A stretch of DNA of 64,000 nucleotides from CAZBBB01 sp964490005 (GTDB taxonomy: Bacteria; Planctomycetota; B15-G4): positions 15,040-79,039 of the forward strand of contig CAZBBB010000004.1 in the NCBI GenBank assembly GCA_964490005.1, in the 5' to 3' direction. Under the pieces are notes generated by a model, which was given only the letters and a program-made list of their open reading frames with translations, was not told the DNA's origin and did not search any database. How positions within the stretch are numbered: position 1 is the first letter of the stretch; every line of letters begins with the position of its first letter. The translations under genes and the position numbers were made by a program. Of this stretch, positions 45,999-54,897 are shown piece by piece.

Positions 45999-47474
45999 GT
46001 GACCCCCCCGACCAGCGAGCGTCCGGCCGGCCCCGTCGTGATCGTGGGCGCGGGCATGGCCGGCCTCGGCGCCGCCCTCACGCTGCAGCGCGCGGGGCGC
46101 GACGTCGTCGTGCTCGAACGTCTCGACGTCGTGGGCGGCCTGGCGCGCTCGGTCGAGGTGCGCGGCCACGTCTTCGATGTCGGGCCCCACTACTTCTTCC
46201 TCGACGTCTCCGAGGAGGTCAATGCGCTGGTGAAGTCGTGCGTGCGCCCGGAGGAATGGCGCCCGATCGACTTCAAGATCAACGCGCTCATCGGACGCGC
46301 CGACGTCCCCTGGCCGCCGACGGCGAGCGCGGCCTTCAAGCTGCCGCCGTCGGGCATCTACCGCTTCCTGCGCAACGCCATCAAGAGCGAAGTGCCTCCG
46401 CACAAGCTGGCCCGCGACTTCCTGCAGCGCTGCTACGGCGACAAGATGTACCGCATCTTCCTCGGGCCCTATCTCAAGAAGAAGGTGCCGCCTTCGAACG
46501 GGGCCGAGGCCCTGCACCGCGACTGGTGGAACCAGACGGCGCGCACGATCCACAACCTGCCCGACGCCAAGCGCGACAAGATCCTCCAGACCGAGCCGCA
46601 GCTCGTGGAGCGCTATCTCGCGCGCTACCCGCAGCCCAAGCCGGCGCCCGGCGCCGCGGCGCCGGCCAAGCCGCCCGCGCCCACCGGCATCAAGCGCGTC
46701 TGGCGCATCGCGCAGGGCCTGACGCGCACGGCCTTCGCGGCCAACTACAAGAAGGTGCTCTACCCGCCCGGCGGCGTGGGCCAGATCACCGAGCGCATGG
46801 CGGAGGACTACCGCGCCAAGGGCGGGCCGCTGCACCTGCGCGCGAGCAACGTCGCGCTGCAGCACGACGGCCGGCGCGTCACGCGCGTGAGCTGGGACGG
46901 CGGCGTCGTCGAGGACCCGGCGCACGTCATCTGGACGGGTTCGATCCACCGGCTGTGCTCGCTGCTCGGCGTGCCGCGCGAGGAGCTGCCCTTCATGACC
47001 ATCCTGCTGGGCATGCTGCTCGTCGACAAGCCGCTCAAGGCCGGCGAAGACCTCTACACCTACGTCGCCGACCCGCAGATCGTGTTCAACCGCATCTACT
47101 ATCCCAACCGCTCGGTCGGCGGCCTGTGCCCCCCGGGCAAGGACAGCGTCTGCGTCGAGATCACGCCCTACGACGAGCGCGACGTGGCCGACCCCACGCG
47201 CCTCACCGACGCGATCAAGGAGGGTCTCGCGAAGCTCGGCGTGTGCCGGCCGCAGGACATCTCGCACGTGCACTACATGTTCGTGCCCGACAGCTATCCG
47301 GTGTACCCGATGGACTACCGCGAGAAGCTCGACCGCATCTGGGCGCAGCTCGGGCGCTTCGAGAACGTGCACAGCATCGGGCGCTCGGGACAGTTCTGGT
47401 ACAACAACATGGCGCGCTCGATGCGGGCGGGCATCGAGACGGCGCAGGACGTCCTGGGCACCTTCAAGGCCTGA
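45999..47474 (+). CDS. FAD-dependent oxidoreductase, UGM/protoporphyrinogen-oxidase-like
   Basis: 491 residues from GTG 45999, chosen for GGAAG 7 nt upstream and the TATGAT box before it. A dinucleotide-binding fold (VVIVGAGMAGLGAALTLQRAG...VLERLDVVGGLARS) starts the protein. The remainder resembles FAD amine-oxidase or UDP-galactopyranose-mutase-like proteins found in glycan clusters. A proline-rich loop (about 205-225) is unusual. The next gene, a GT4 transferase, starts 8 bp after its stop, suggesting a shared glycan role. Confidence 0.88.
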   Translation: MTPPTSERPAGPVVIVGAGMAGLGAALTLQRAGRDVVVLERLDVVGGLARSVEVRGHVFDVGPHYFFLDVSEEVNALVKSCVRPEEWRPIDFKINALIGRADVPWPPTASAAFKLPPSGIYRFLRNAIKSEVPPHKLARDFLQRCYGDKMYRIFLGPYLKKKVPPSNGAEALHRDWWNQTARTIHNLPDAKRDKILQTEPQLVERYLARYPQPKPAPGAAAPAKPPAPTGIKRVWRIAQGLTRTAFAANYKKVLYPPGGVGQITERMAEDYRAKGGPLHLRASNVALQHDGRRVTRVSWDGGVVEDPAHVIWTGSIHRLCSLLGVPREELPFMTILLGMLLVDKPLKAGEDLYTYVADPQIVFNRIYYPNRSVGGLCPPGKDSVCVEITPYDERDVADPTRLTDAIKEGLAKLGVCRPQDISHVHYMFVPDSYPVYPMDYREKLDRIWAQLGRFENVHSIGRSGQFWYNNMARSMRAGIETAQDVLGTFKA

Positions 47475-47482
47475 GCGGCGAC

Positions 47483-48622
47483 GTGGCCGACAACATCCTG
47501 ATGGTCTCGGCCGACCGGTGGGTCGTGGCCGGCGACAAGGGGCCCTTCCACTACATGCTCGAGGCCTTCGCGCCTCACTGGGGCCGCGTCGACGTCATCG
47601 GCCTGCGCCCCGAGCGGCGCGTGCACGCGACGGTCTTCGGCAACGTGCACCTGCACCACCCGACGGGCGGCAAGCTGGCGCAGGCGGGATTCATCGCGAA
47701 GACCGGTGCGCGCCTCGCCCGCGAGCGCGACTACGCCGTGATGACCAGCCACGACTACAACCCCTTCTACAACGGATGGGGCGCGTGGCGCGTCGCGCGC
47801 GCGACGGGCATTCCGTGGGTCTCGGAGATCCACCACGTGCCCGGTCACCCCCGCGCCGCCACGATGCGCGAACGCGTCGATCGTCTCGCCACGCGGCGCT
47901 GGGTGCGCTGGGCCGCCTCGCGCGCGGCCGGCTTCCGCGTCGTGAACGGCGTCGAGCTGCCGACGCTGCTGCAGGGCTGGGGCGTGCCGGCCGGCAGGAT
48001 CCACGTGTTGCCCTCGCTGTATCTCGACCTGGAGACCTTCACGCCGGAAGGCCCGCGGGCCGAGCCGGTCGACCTGCTCATGGTCGGGCGGCTCGTGCCG
48101 AGCAAGGGCGTGTTGCAGGTGCTCGACGCCCTGGCGCGTCTCGCGCGGCGCGGGTTGCGCGGCACGACCCTGCATCTCGTCGGACGCGGCCCGCAGGCCG
48201 CGCGCATCCGCGCGCACGCCGAGCGCCTCGGTCTGCGCTCGCAGCTGCGCACGACCGAATGGATCGCGGATGCGGCGGGCCTCGCCGCGGCGTATCGCTC
48301 GGCGCGCTACCTGGTCATGGCCTCGACCAGCGAAGGTGGACCGCGCGTCGCCGCCGAGGCCATGGCCTGCGGCACGCCGGTCATCGGCACCGCGGTCGGC
48401 CTGATGCCCGAGCTGGTCCGCGACCGGCACAACGGGCTGCTCTACGACGGGCGCGTCGAGGGCCTGACGCTGACGCTGCAGCGCGCGCTCACCGATCCGA
48501 GCACCGAGACCGCCCTGCGCGCGGCGCTGCCGGGCGACCTGTCGGCCTACGGACGCGAGCGGGTCATCGCGCGGCTCGCCGAGGGGCTCAGGAGCCTGGG
48601 CGCGGCGCATCGCCGCCCCTGA
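47483..48622 (+). CDS. Glycosyltransferase family 4
   Basis: 379 residues from a GTG. GT-B fold: VDLLMVGRLVPSKGVLQVLDALARL in the donor-binding domain and EGGPRVAAEAMACGTPVIGTAVGLMPELV for UDP-sugar binding. Donor and acceptor are unknown. Its 3' end overlaps the converging Clp gene by 35 bp, a real overlap because both C-termini look genuine. Confidence 0.92.
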   Translation: MADNILMVSADRWVVAGDKGPFHYMLEAFAPHWGRVDVIGLRPERRVHATVFGNVHLHHPTGGKLAQAGFIAKTGARLARERDYAVMTSHDYNPFYNGWGAWRVARATGIPWVSEIHHVPGHPRAATMRERVDRLATRRWVRWAASRAAGFRVVNGVELPTLLQGWGVPAGRIHVLPSLYLDLETFTPEGPRAEPVDLLMVGRLVPSKGVLQVLDALARLARRGLRGTTLHLVGRGPQAARIRAHAERLGLRSQLRTTEWIADAAGLAAAYRSARYLVMASTSEGGPRVAAEAMACGTPVIGTAVGLMPELVRDRHNGLLYDGRVEGLTLTLQRALTDPSTETALRAALPGDLSAYGRERVIARLAEGLRSLGAAHRRP

Positions 48623-50978
48623 GCGCGGGGCCGCCGGGCAGGCACACGAAGGGCTTCCCGTCGAGCCGCAGGCAGACGGTGTCGTTCTCGACGGCGAGGC
48701 GCAGCTCCTCGACCCCGTCGAAGACCTCCGAGACGGCGGCGTCGCTGAGCAGCGAGATGACCATGCGCTCGACGTTGCGTTCGACGTGCCGCGCCCCGAG
48801 GCGCGCGTCGTAGCCGCGCGTCGCCACCAGCTTCACGACCTCGTCGTCGAAGACCAGGCGCTTGCCGCGCGACGTCCAGCGCTCGGTTTCCGCGGCGAGG
48901 ATGCGCGCCGCGATGTCGAGCATGTCCGACTCGTCGAGCACGCGGAAGGGCACGATCTCGTCGATGCGGTTCACGAACTCGGGCGGCAGCACGCGCAGCA
49001 GGTGCTCCTGGACGGCGTCGCGCAGCGGCCCGCCGGCCGCCTCGGAGCGCCCGAAGCCGATCGGCCGGTCGCCCGTCATGGCGTACAGCTCGCGCCCGAT
49101 GTTGCTCGTCATGATGATGACGGTCTCGGAGAAGTCGACCACGCGGCCCTTGCTGTCCGTGAGCCGCCCGTCGTCGAAGACCTGCAGGAACAGGTTGAGC
49201 ACCTGGGGGTGGGCCTTCTCGATCTCGTCGAGCAGCACGACCCCGTGTCCCAGCCGCGCGATCGGGCCCGTGAGCGCGCCCTCCTCGCCGTATCCGACGT
49301 AGCCGGGCGGGGCGCCGACGATGCGCGCGATCGAGTGCGCCTCGAGGTACTCGCTCATGTCGATGCGCACGAGGTGGCTCTCGTCGTCGTACAGCGCGCG
49401 CGCCAGCGAGCGCGCCATCTCCGTCTTGCCCACGCCCGAGGGCCCGAGGAACAGGAACACGCCGTCGGGGCGCTCGGGGCGACGGTCGAGCCGCAGCTTG
49501 GCGAGACGCACGCGCCGGGCGACGGCGTCGGCGGCGAAGGCCTGCCCGAGCACGCGGGCCGACAACGCGTCGGCCAGGCCGGCGAGCCGTTCGCGGCTGA
49601 ACACGCGGGCCTCGCTCGGCAACTCGTCGTCGGCCGCGCGCGCGACGTGGCCGGCCGTGACGAGCCCCTGACCGGCGGCGCGGGCCATCGCGCAGGCCTC
49701 GTCCACGAGCCGGATCGTCGAGCCCGGCGGCAGGTAGTCGGCGGCGCCCTCCGCGAGCGAGCGCGCGACGGCGGCCTCGAGCGCGGCGTCCTCGATCTTG
49801 AGCTTGAAGTGCCGCTCCAGGCGCGGGCGCAGGTCGTGCAGGATCTCGGACAGATCGTCGGCGCCCAGCGGCGGCAGCCGCCGCGTCGTGAGCTCGCCCC
49901 CGAAGAAGGCGTCGGCGGCCAGGGTGCGCTCGTAATCCCTGCCGTCCACGGCGAGGATCGCGCGCAACTTGCCGCCCTTGAGCCGCAGCTTGAGCGTGTC
50001 GAGCACGTCGGAGACGAGCGGATAGCCCTGGCGGGCGATGAGCTGCTGCAGGTCGTCGACGACGAGCACTCCGGTCGGATCCTGCTCGATCTGCTGCAGG
50101 AGCTGGTGGGTGAGGTCGTGGATGTCCTGGCCGCGATGGCTCTGTCCGATGAGGTCGAGCAGGCGCAGCTGGTGGAAGCGGTAGCCCGAGAGCCCGGCGA
50201 GTTCGGCGTTGCAGGCCGCGCGCGCCAGGCCCCGCACGAAGGCCGACTTGCCCGCGCCCGGCTCGCCGACGATCAGCACGCAGGGCTGGTGGAAGCGCAG
50301 CAGGATGCGCGCGACCTGGTCCATGAAGGCCGCACGGCCCACGAGCGGGGCGTCCTCGGCCGCGTCCTGGCACAGGTCGGTCGTGAGCGGGATGACCTGC
50401 GGTCGGCGCGACGGACGGGCCTGCGCCTGCGGCCGGGAGCCGGCGCGGCGCGGTGCGGCGGCCGACGAGGCCGCGGCCTCGGCCGCGCTCAGCGAGCCGG
50501 CCAGCGACGGGTCGAGGGCCGCCTCGCGGTCGAGCGTCAGCGTTCCGGGCGGCACGATCTCCGGCTCGCTGCCGCGCGCCGCGCCCAGCGCCCGGCGGAT
50601 GCGCGGCTCGTCGCCGCGCATGAATTCGACGAGCAGCTCCGTGGCGTTCTCGCCGGCCTCGATGCGCCTGAGGGCCGCGACGAGATCCTGCCGCACGAAC
50701 ACCTCGCGCCGCTTGCCGTCGGCGCGCCCGCGGCGCAACTGCTCGCGCGCGTCGTGCAGCAGGTCGAGCAGCGCCTCCCGGAAGGCCGCCAGGTTCGGCG
50801 CCGCGCGCGCCATCTCCTCGACGCCGTTCTCCGCGCCGACGATGAGCAGGTGCTCGGGCACGAGCACGTTGTGCCCGAGGCGGCGGGCGACGTCCTCGAT
50901 GGCCTCGAGCAGGCCGCGCAGCGGCGCGGGCCAGCCGTCGGTCGACAGCTCCTGCAGCGGGATCGACTTCTCAGCCAT
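48588..50978 (-). CDS. Clp-type AAA+ unfoldase (ClpA/ClpC-like) with degenerate D1
   Basis: 796 residues from ATG 50978 with GGAAGG upstream. A Clp-N-like helical domain (about 10-140), an alanine/proline linker, then two AAA+ modules. D1 Walker A GEPGAGKS (G238) is present but its Walker B reads VLVVDDLQQL, with Asp in place of the catalytic Glu. D2 has GPSGVGKTE (G512) and intact VVLLDEIEKAHP. An IGF tripeptide at residues 640-642 matches the ClpP-docking loop. No ClpB-type middle domain. So it probably feeds a ClpP peptidase. It overlaps the YbjN-like gene by 8 bp. Confidence 0.88.
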   Translation of the reverse strand: MAEKSIPLQELSTDGWPAPLRGLLEAIEDVARRLGHNVLVPEHLLIVGAENGVEEMARAAPNLAAFREALLDLLHDAREQLRRGRADGKRREVFVRQDLVAALRRIEAGENATELLVEFMRGDEPRIRRALGAARGSEPEIVPPGTLTLDREAALDPSLAGSLSAAEAAASSAAAPRRAGSRPQAQARPSRRPQVIPLTTDLCQDAAEDAPLVGRAAFMDQVARILLRFHQPCVLIVGEPGAGKSAFVRGLARAACNAELAGLSGYRFHQLRLLDLIGQSHRGQDIHDLTHQLLQQIEQDPTGVLVVDDLQQLIARQGYPLVSDVLDTLKLRLKGGKLRAILAVDGRDYERTLAADAFFGGELTTRRLPPLGADDLSEILHDLRPRLERHFKLKIEDAALEAAVARSLAEGAADYLPPGSTIRLVDEACAMARAAGQGLVTAGHVARAADDELPSEARVFSRERLAGLADALSARVLGQAFAADAVARRVRLAKLRLDRRPERPDGVFLFLGPSGVGKTEMARSLARALYDDESHLVRIDMSEYLEAHSIARIVGAPPGYVGYGEEGALTGPIARLGHGVVLLDEIEKAHPQVLNLFLQVFDDGRLTDSKGRVVDFSETVIIMTSNIGRELYAMTGDRPIGFGRSEAAGGPLRDAVQEHLLRVLPPEFVNRIDEIVPFRVLDESDMLDIAARILAAETERWTSRGKRLVFDDEVVKLVATRGYDARLGARHVERNVERMVISLLSDAAVSEVFDGVEELRLAVENDTVCLRLDGKPFVCLPGGPALRGGDAPRPGS

Positions 50979-51396
50979 GGTCCTTCCAGCGGTGGCCGCC
51001 GAACTCGGCGATGAGCACCTCGTCGAGATGATCGGCATGGTGGGCCACCGACGCCAGCACGGCGCGGAACTGCTCCCAGTCGACGGACTCGCCGAGCAGG
51101 TTGTGTTCGATCCAGACGCCGCCGTCCATCACGTAGAACTTGCCGAAGATCGTCGTGTTGTTGAGTTCGGAGAGGCGGCGGTCGAGTTCGGGGCCGGTCG
51201 TCACGCCCAGCACGACGGGGGCGATGAAGCGCAGCAGCGTGCGCTCGCGCGTCCAGGCGATCGGGTGCACGATGATGCGCGTCGACTGGTAGGGCACCTC
51301 GAAGCGGTCGTCGACGCGCTGGAACTCGCGCACCGCACGGCGCAGCAGCGCCTCGGTCCTCTGCACCAGCGCGGCGAGTCGATCGGCGTCGTCCAC
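50971..51396 (-). CDS. YbjN/TY-chaperone-like small protein
   Basis: 141 residues, no membrane span. LNNTTIFGKFYVMDGGVWIEHNLLGE followed by FRAVLASVAHHADHLDEVLIAEFGG resembles the YbjN / type III chaperone-like peptide-binding fold. It overlaps the Clp-type ATPase gene by 8 bp, so the two may act together, for instance in recognising unfolded substrates. The assignment is by fold resemblance only. Confidence 0.7.
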   Translation of the reverse strand: MDDADRLAALVQRTEALLRRAVREFQRVDDRFEVPYQSTRIIVHPIAWTRERTLLRFIAPVVLGVTTGPELDRRLSELNNTTIFGKFYVMDGGVWIEHNLLGESVDWEQFRAVLASVAHHADHLDEVLIAEFGGHRWKDHG

Positions 51397-51405
51397 GCGC
51401 GCATC

Positions 51406-52434
51406 CTACGAGTTGAAGAAGGCCTCGAGCTCGTCGAGCGACTCCTGCCAGGCGCGGGCGGCGGCGTTCCAGTCGACCGTCGCGAGCTTGAGCCGCGAGA
51501 GGTCGAGCACGTGCGCGGGGCGCGGCACCCCGTCGCGCACCGGGATCTGCGCGGAGGGCCCCGCGGCGAGGGCCGCCTCGACCTCGCGCGAGAGCAGGAA
51601 GTCGATCAGCCGCCGGCCGGCCTCGGCGCGCGGGGCGCCGGCGACGAGCGCGACCGTGTTCGGGATCACGAGCAGCCCGGGATCGTCGGGCCCCTGGTCG
51701 GGGACGACGAGCGCGACCGGAAAGCCCTCGTCGAGCGCGGCCTGGCAGTCGTCGGTGTCGGTGAATCCGAAGTCGAGTTCGCCCTCGCGCACGAGCCGCA
51801 TCAGGTGCGCGTTGCCGGGGCCGAAGTGCACGCCGTTGCGGCGCAGCGCCGCCAGCCAGGCGAAGGTGGCGGCGGGGCCCCGGCTCGCCAGCCACCAGCC
51901 GCCGTGCGCCGCCGTGGTGCCGGTGAGCGGCCGGGCCATGCCGGAGCGCCCGGCGTGCTCGGGCGCGAGGAAGTCGCGGGTCGCGGCGGGCCGTCGCGCG
52001 GGATCCGGCAGGCGCTCGGTGTTCACGATGAGCACGCGGCCGCGCGCCGCGAAGCCCGTCCACAGGCCTTCGGGGTCGCGGAAGCCCGAGGGGATGTCGG
52101 CGGCCGCGGGCGAACGGTGGGGCGCCAGCAGTCCGGCCTGCGCCAGCAGCGCGGTCTGCACGACCTCGTTGTTCCAGAACACGTCGCAGACCGGGCGGGA
52201 GGCCTCCTCCTGCAGGCGTCGGCGCAGGCCGACTGACTTGTTGGCCTCGACGTCCCAGTAGGCCTCGACGCGCAGGCCGGTGCGCTCCTCGAACAGGCGC
52301 ACGATCGGCTCGGAGTGGGCCCGGTCGAGCGCGCAGTAGAGCACGACGTCGGCCTGCCGCGCGCCGCAGCCGGCGGCGGACGCCGCGAGCAGCACGGCGG
52401 CGAGGAACGCGGAGAGCGGGCGCGGGCGGCTCAC
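51406..52434 (-). CDS. ABC transporter solute-binding lipoprotein, iron/phosphate-binding type
   Basis: 342 residues from a GTG. A lipoprotein signal ends at C23 (SAAGCGA). ADVVLYCALDRAHSEPIVRLFEERTGL and VCDVFWNNEVVQTALLAQAGLL match the iron(III)-type binding proteins. No permease or ATPase gene is nearby, so it is an orphan; it may serve a transporter elsewhere. It ends 9 bp before the start of the YbjN-like gene on the same strand. Confidence 0.9.
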   Translation of the reverse strand: MSRPRPLSAFLAAVLLAASAAGCGARQADVVLYCALDRAHSEPIVRLFEERTGLRVEAYWDVEANKSVGLRRRLQEEASRPVCDVFWNNEVVQTALLAQAGLLAPHRSPAAADIPSGFRDPEGLWTGFAARGRVLIVNTERLPDPARRPAATRDFLAPEHAGRSGMARPLTGTTAAHGGWWLASRGPAATFAWLAALRRNGVHFGPGNAHLMRLVREGELDFGFTDTDDCQAALDEGFPVALVVPDQGPDDPGLLVIPNTVALVAGAPRAEAGRRLIDFLLSREVEAALAAGPSAQIPVRDGVPRPAHVLDLSRLKLATVDWNAAARAWQESLDELEAFFNS

Positions 52435-52504
52435 GGCGCCGAGTCTATCGGCTCGGCCGTCGGCGGCGACACGCCCTCGGCGGCGAGGGCCCGAGGCCGG
52501 CGGC

Positions 52505-54055
52505 TCAGGACTCGTCGAGGTGGTTCACGACCCGCTCGTCGTTCAGGTTCATCTTCACCGTCACGCGCGTCGCGCGCTTGCCGAAGATGGTCGAGAACAG
52601 GCGGATGAAACCCTTGGTGATGACGCGGTTGACGAAGTCCACCGGCGCGAAGGTCTTGAACCCCTTCTTGCCCTGGGCGGCGTAGTAGAGCGTGTTCTGC
52701 TCCGTGACGAGCCACTCGCTCCAGAGCATGTACATGACCAGGTAGATCTTCTGCATCCACTTGATCTTGATCGCCCGGCGCGAGAGCGGGAGCAGGCTCG
52801 GGAAGCGCACGATCACCGGGAACCACTTGTGCAGGTTCTCGTACTGGTGGCGGTGGGGCAGCGCGATCGAGGTCGTGCGGTTGAACAGCGTGGGGAACTC
52901 GTCCCAGGAGTCGGTGGCCAGGCCCATCTCGCGCGTGATGTCGTTGATGTCCGTCATCGGGTAGGGCTGCAGCAGGCTGGCGAGCGGGTGGTCGACGCGG
53001 CACTCGATGTTGAGCTTGATCGTCTCGAAGTCGTCCTCGATCGAGGCGCCGGGGCCGCCGAGCATGTTCAGGCTGCCGAGGCGGATGCCGTGCTGGCGGA
53101 TGAAGCCGGCCGCGCGCACGAGCTGGGCGCGCGTCGTGTTCTTCTTCATGACCGCGTTGCGCATGTGGTCGTTGGCCGCCTCGAAGGCGATGCGCGCGTA
53201 GATGCACCCGGCCTTCTTCAGCAGCTGGATGTGCTTCTCCGTGACCATGTTGGCCATCAGGATCGCGTCGAAGGGCAGGCCGACCTCCTTGGGCCAGCGC
53301 TCGGCGAACTCCTCGAGCCACTTGTTGTTGATGTTGAAGATGTCGTCGAGGAAGTGCACGAAGGTGAGCGGGTAGCGCTCCTTGATCGCGAGCGCCTCCT
53401 TGATCACGTGGTCGACGCCGCGGCGGCGCACGTACTCGTTGTTCGTGACGCCGTAGACCTTCTTCTTCCACGCGTGGTGGAAGCAGAAGCTGCAGTTCAT
53501 CGGGCAGCCGCGGTCGGTCTTGATGACCTTGCGCTCGCTGCTGCGGTAGAAGTCGGCCGCGTCGTAGACGATCGCGCGGTCGCAGAAACCGAAGGCCTCG
53601 AGGTCCTGCTCGAGCGGGCGCGGCTCGTTCTGCCAGACCTTGCCGTCGGCGTCCTTGAACCAGATGTTGGGGATCTTCGTCAGGTCGCCGCCGGCCTCGA
53701 CGGCGTTCACGAAGTCGACGATCGCGTACTCGCCTTCGCCGCGGCAGATCGCGTCGATGCCCTTCTCGTTGATGAACTCGGGCACCACGGTGACGTGCGC
53801 GCCGCCGCCGATCGACACGATGTCGGGGCAGATCGCCTTGATGCGGTGGTTGAGGCCCACGATCATCGGGTGCACGCCGGTCGTGAAGGAGTAGCACACG
53901 ACGCCGGCGTCGAACTCGCGCACCTTCTCTTCGAGGTTCGCGTCCGGCACGAAGATCAGCTTGGTCTCGTGGCCGGCCTGCTTGAGCGCGCCCGAGAGAT
54001 ACATGATCCCGAGCGGCTCCTGGGCAAGGAACGGACTGAGGAAGAGGACTCTCAT
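52505..54055 (-). CDS. B12-binding-fold radical SAM protein
   Basis: 516 residues. The first 145 form a Rossmann-like domain of the cobalamin-binding type (MRVLFLSPFLAQEPLGIMYLSGALKQAGHET, VSIGGGAHVTVVPEF) without the base-off DxHxxG motif. The cluster motif C184-x3-C188-x2-C191 (RGCPMNCSFC) and IYARIAFEAANDH-like barrel strands follow, then a C-terminal DUF4070-like region. Substrate unknown; such enzymes often act in methylation, hopanoid or tetrapyrrole chemistry. Confidence 0.9.
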   Translation of the reverse strand: MRVLFLSPFLAQEPLGIMYLSGALKQAGHETKLIFVPDANLEEKVREFDAGVVCYSFTTGVHPMIVGLNHRIKAICPDIVSIGGGAHVTVVPEFINEKGIDAICRGEGEYAIVDFVNAVEAGGDLTKIPNIWFKDADGKVWQNEPRPLEQDLEAFGFCDRAIVYDAADFYRSSERKVIKTDRGCPMNCSFCFHHAWKKKVYGVTNNEYVRRRGVDHVIKEALAIKERYPLTFVHFLDDIFNINNKWLEEFAERWPKEVGLPFDAILMANMVTEKHIQLLKKAGCIYARIAFEAANDHMRNAVMKKNTTRAQLVRAAGFIRQHGIRLGSLNMLGGPGASIEDDFETIKLNIECRVDHPLASLLQPYPMTDINDITREMGLATDSWDEFPTLFNRTTSIALPHRHQYENLHKWFPVIVRFPSLLPLSRRAIKIKWMQKIYLVMYMLWSEWLVTEQNTLYYAAQGKKGFKTFAPVDFVNRVITKGFIRLFSTIFGKRATRVTVKMNLNDERVVNHLDES

Positions 54056-54353
54056 GGGTGGGTTGCCATCCGCGGTGCGGGAGACGTGAGCGACCTGCTC
54101 CTATCGGCTCGATGCGGTCCCGATGCGCAGGTCGAGCGGTTCACGATACCACGCTGCGCCCCGCGCATCGGGCCCGGGGACGGCAACGGATGCACCGGTC
54201 CGGTGAGGACGCATAGGACGCATGAGCGCGTTCTCGCGGGCGCGTGCGCCGCAGGTCCAAGGCGGAAACGTCGCGACCCGGGCCCGCGAGGCGCGCGCGG
54301 GGCGCCTTCGCGTTCTTTTCACGGGTGCGCGAAACGGCGCGAATTCGAACGCG
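54056..54353. other. 298-bp intergenic region
   Basis: No gene, tRNA or clear terminator was recognised; GC-rich. It may hold the promoter of the radical SAM gene. Confidence 0.3.
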
Positions 54354-54794
54354 TCAGCCGGCGCGCGCGCCGTCGCCGAACCACGACGACGCGAACTCGA
54401 GCAGGCGTTCCTCGGCCCACGCGAGCGCCGCGCGCGCCCCCGCGGCGTCGAACGCGCCGGCCCAGCGCGCGCTCGAGAGATCGCGGCCGACGACGGTGCG
54501 GCGCACCGTGATCTCGATGCGGCCCTGCGCCGCGTCGAGCACGCGCACGCGGAACTCGGCGCGCGTCACGTCGACGCGCGCCGCGGACGGCCCGCCGCGC
54601 CGGCGCGCCAGGCCCAGCATCCAGCCGCCGTCGTCGAAGCGGCGCGTCGGCCGCAGGCCGGGCACGACGCCGCGCAGCTCCGCGAGCGCCGGCGCCAGCG
54701 CGTCCTCGACGCGCTCGACGAGCTGCAGTCCGGCGGGGAGCGCCGCGCTTTCGGCCGGCGGCACGGGCCGCGGCCTGTCGCTCAGGTGGTTCAT
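54354..54794 (-). CDS. Hypothetical soluble protein
   Basis: 146 residues from an ATG, ribosome site weak (GAGA). The sequence alternates helices and strands (VDVTRAEFRVRVLDAAQGRIEITVRRTVVG, AALAWAEERLLEFASSWFG), which supports a true protein rather than a random frame. No family recognised. Confidence 0.6.
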   Translation of the reverse strand: MNHLSDRPRPVPPAESAALPAGLQLVERVEDALAPALAELRGVVPGLRPTRRFDDGGWMLGLARRRGGPSAARVDVTRAEFRVRVLDAAQGRIEITVRRTVVGRDLSSARWAGAFDAAGARAALAWAEERLLEFASSWFGDGARAG

Positions 54795-54897
54795 CGGGAG
54801 GTCTCGAGGGCCGGGTGCCCGCGGGGCGGGCGGATGTCGGGACCGGCGCTTCCATCCTGCGCCCCGGGGCGGCGCGATGGCAAGGCCCCGGCGCGCT

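Noticed and set aside
53075..53165. Possible second radical SAM gene start inside the B12/radical SAM gene
   Set aside because: The single 516-residue frame is continuous and has one cluster motif.
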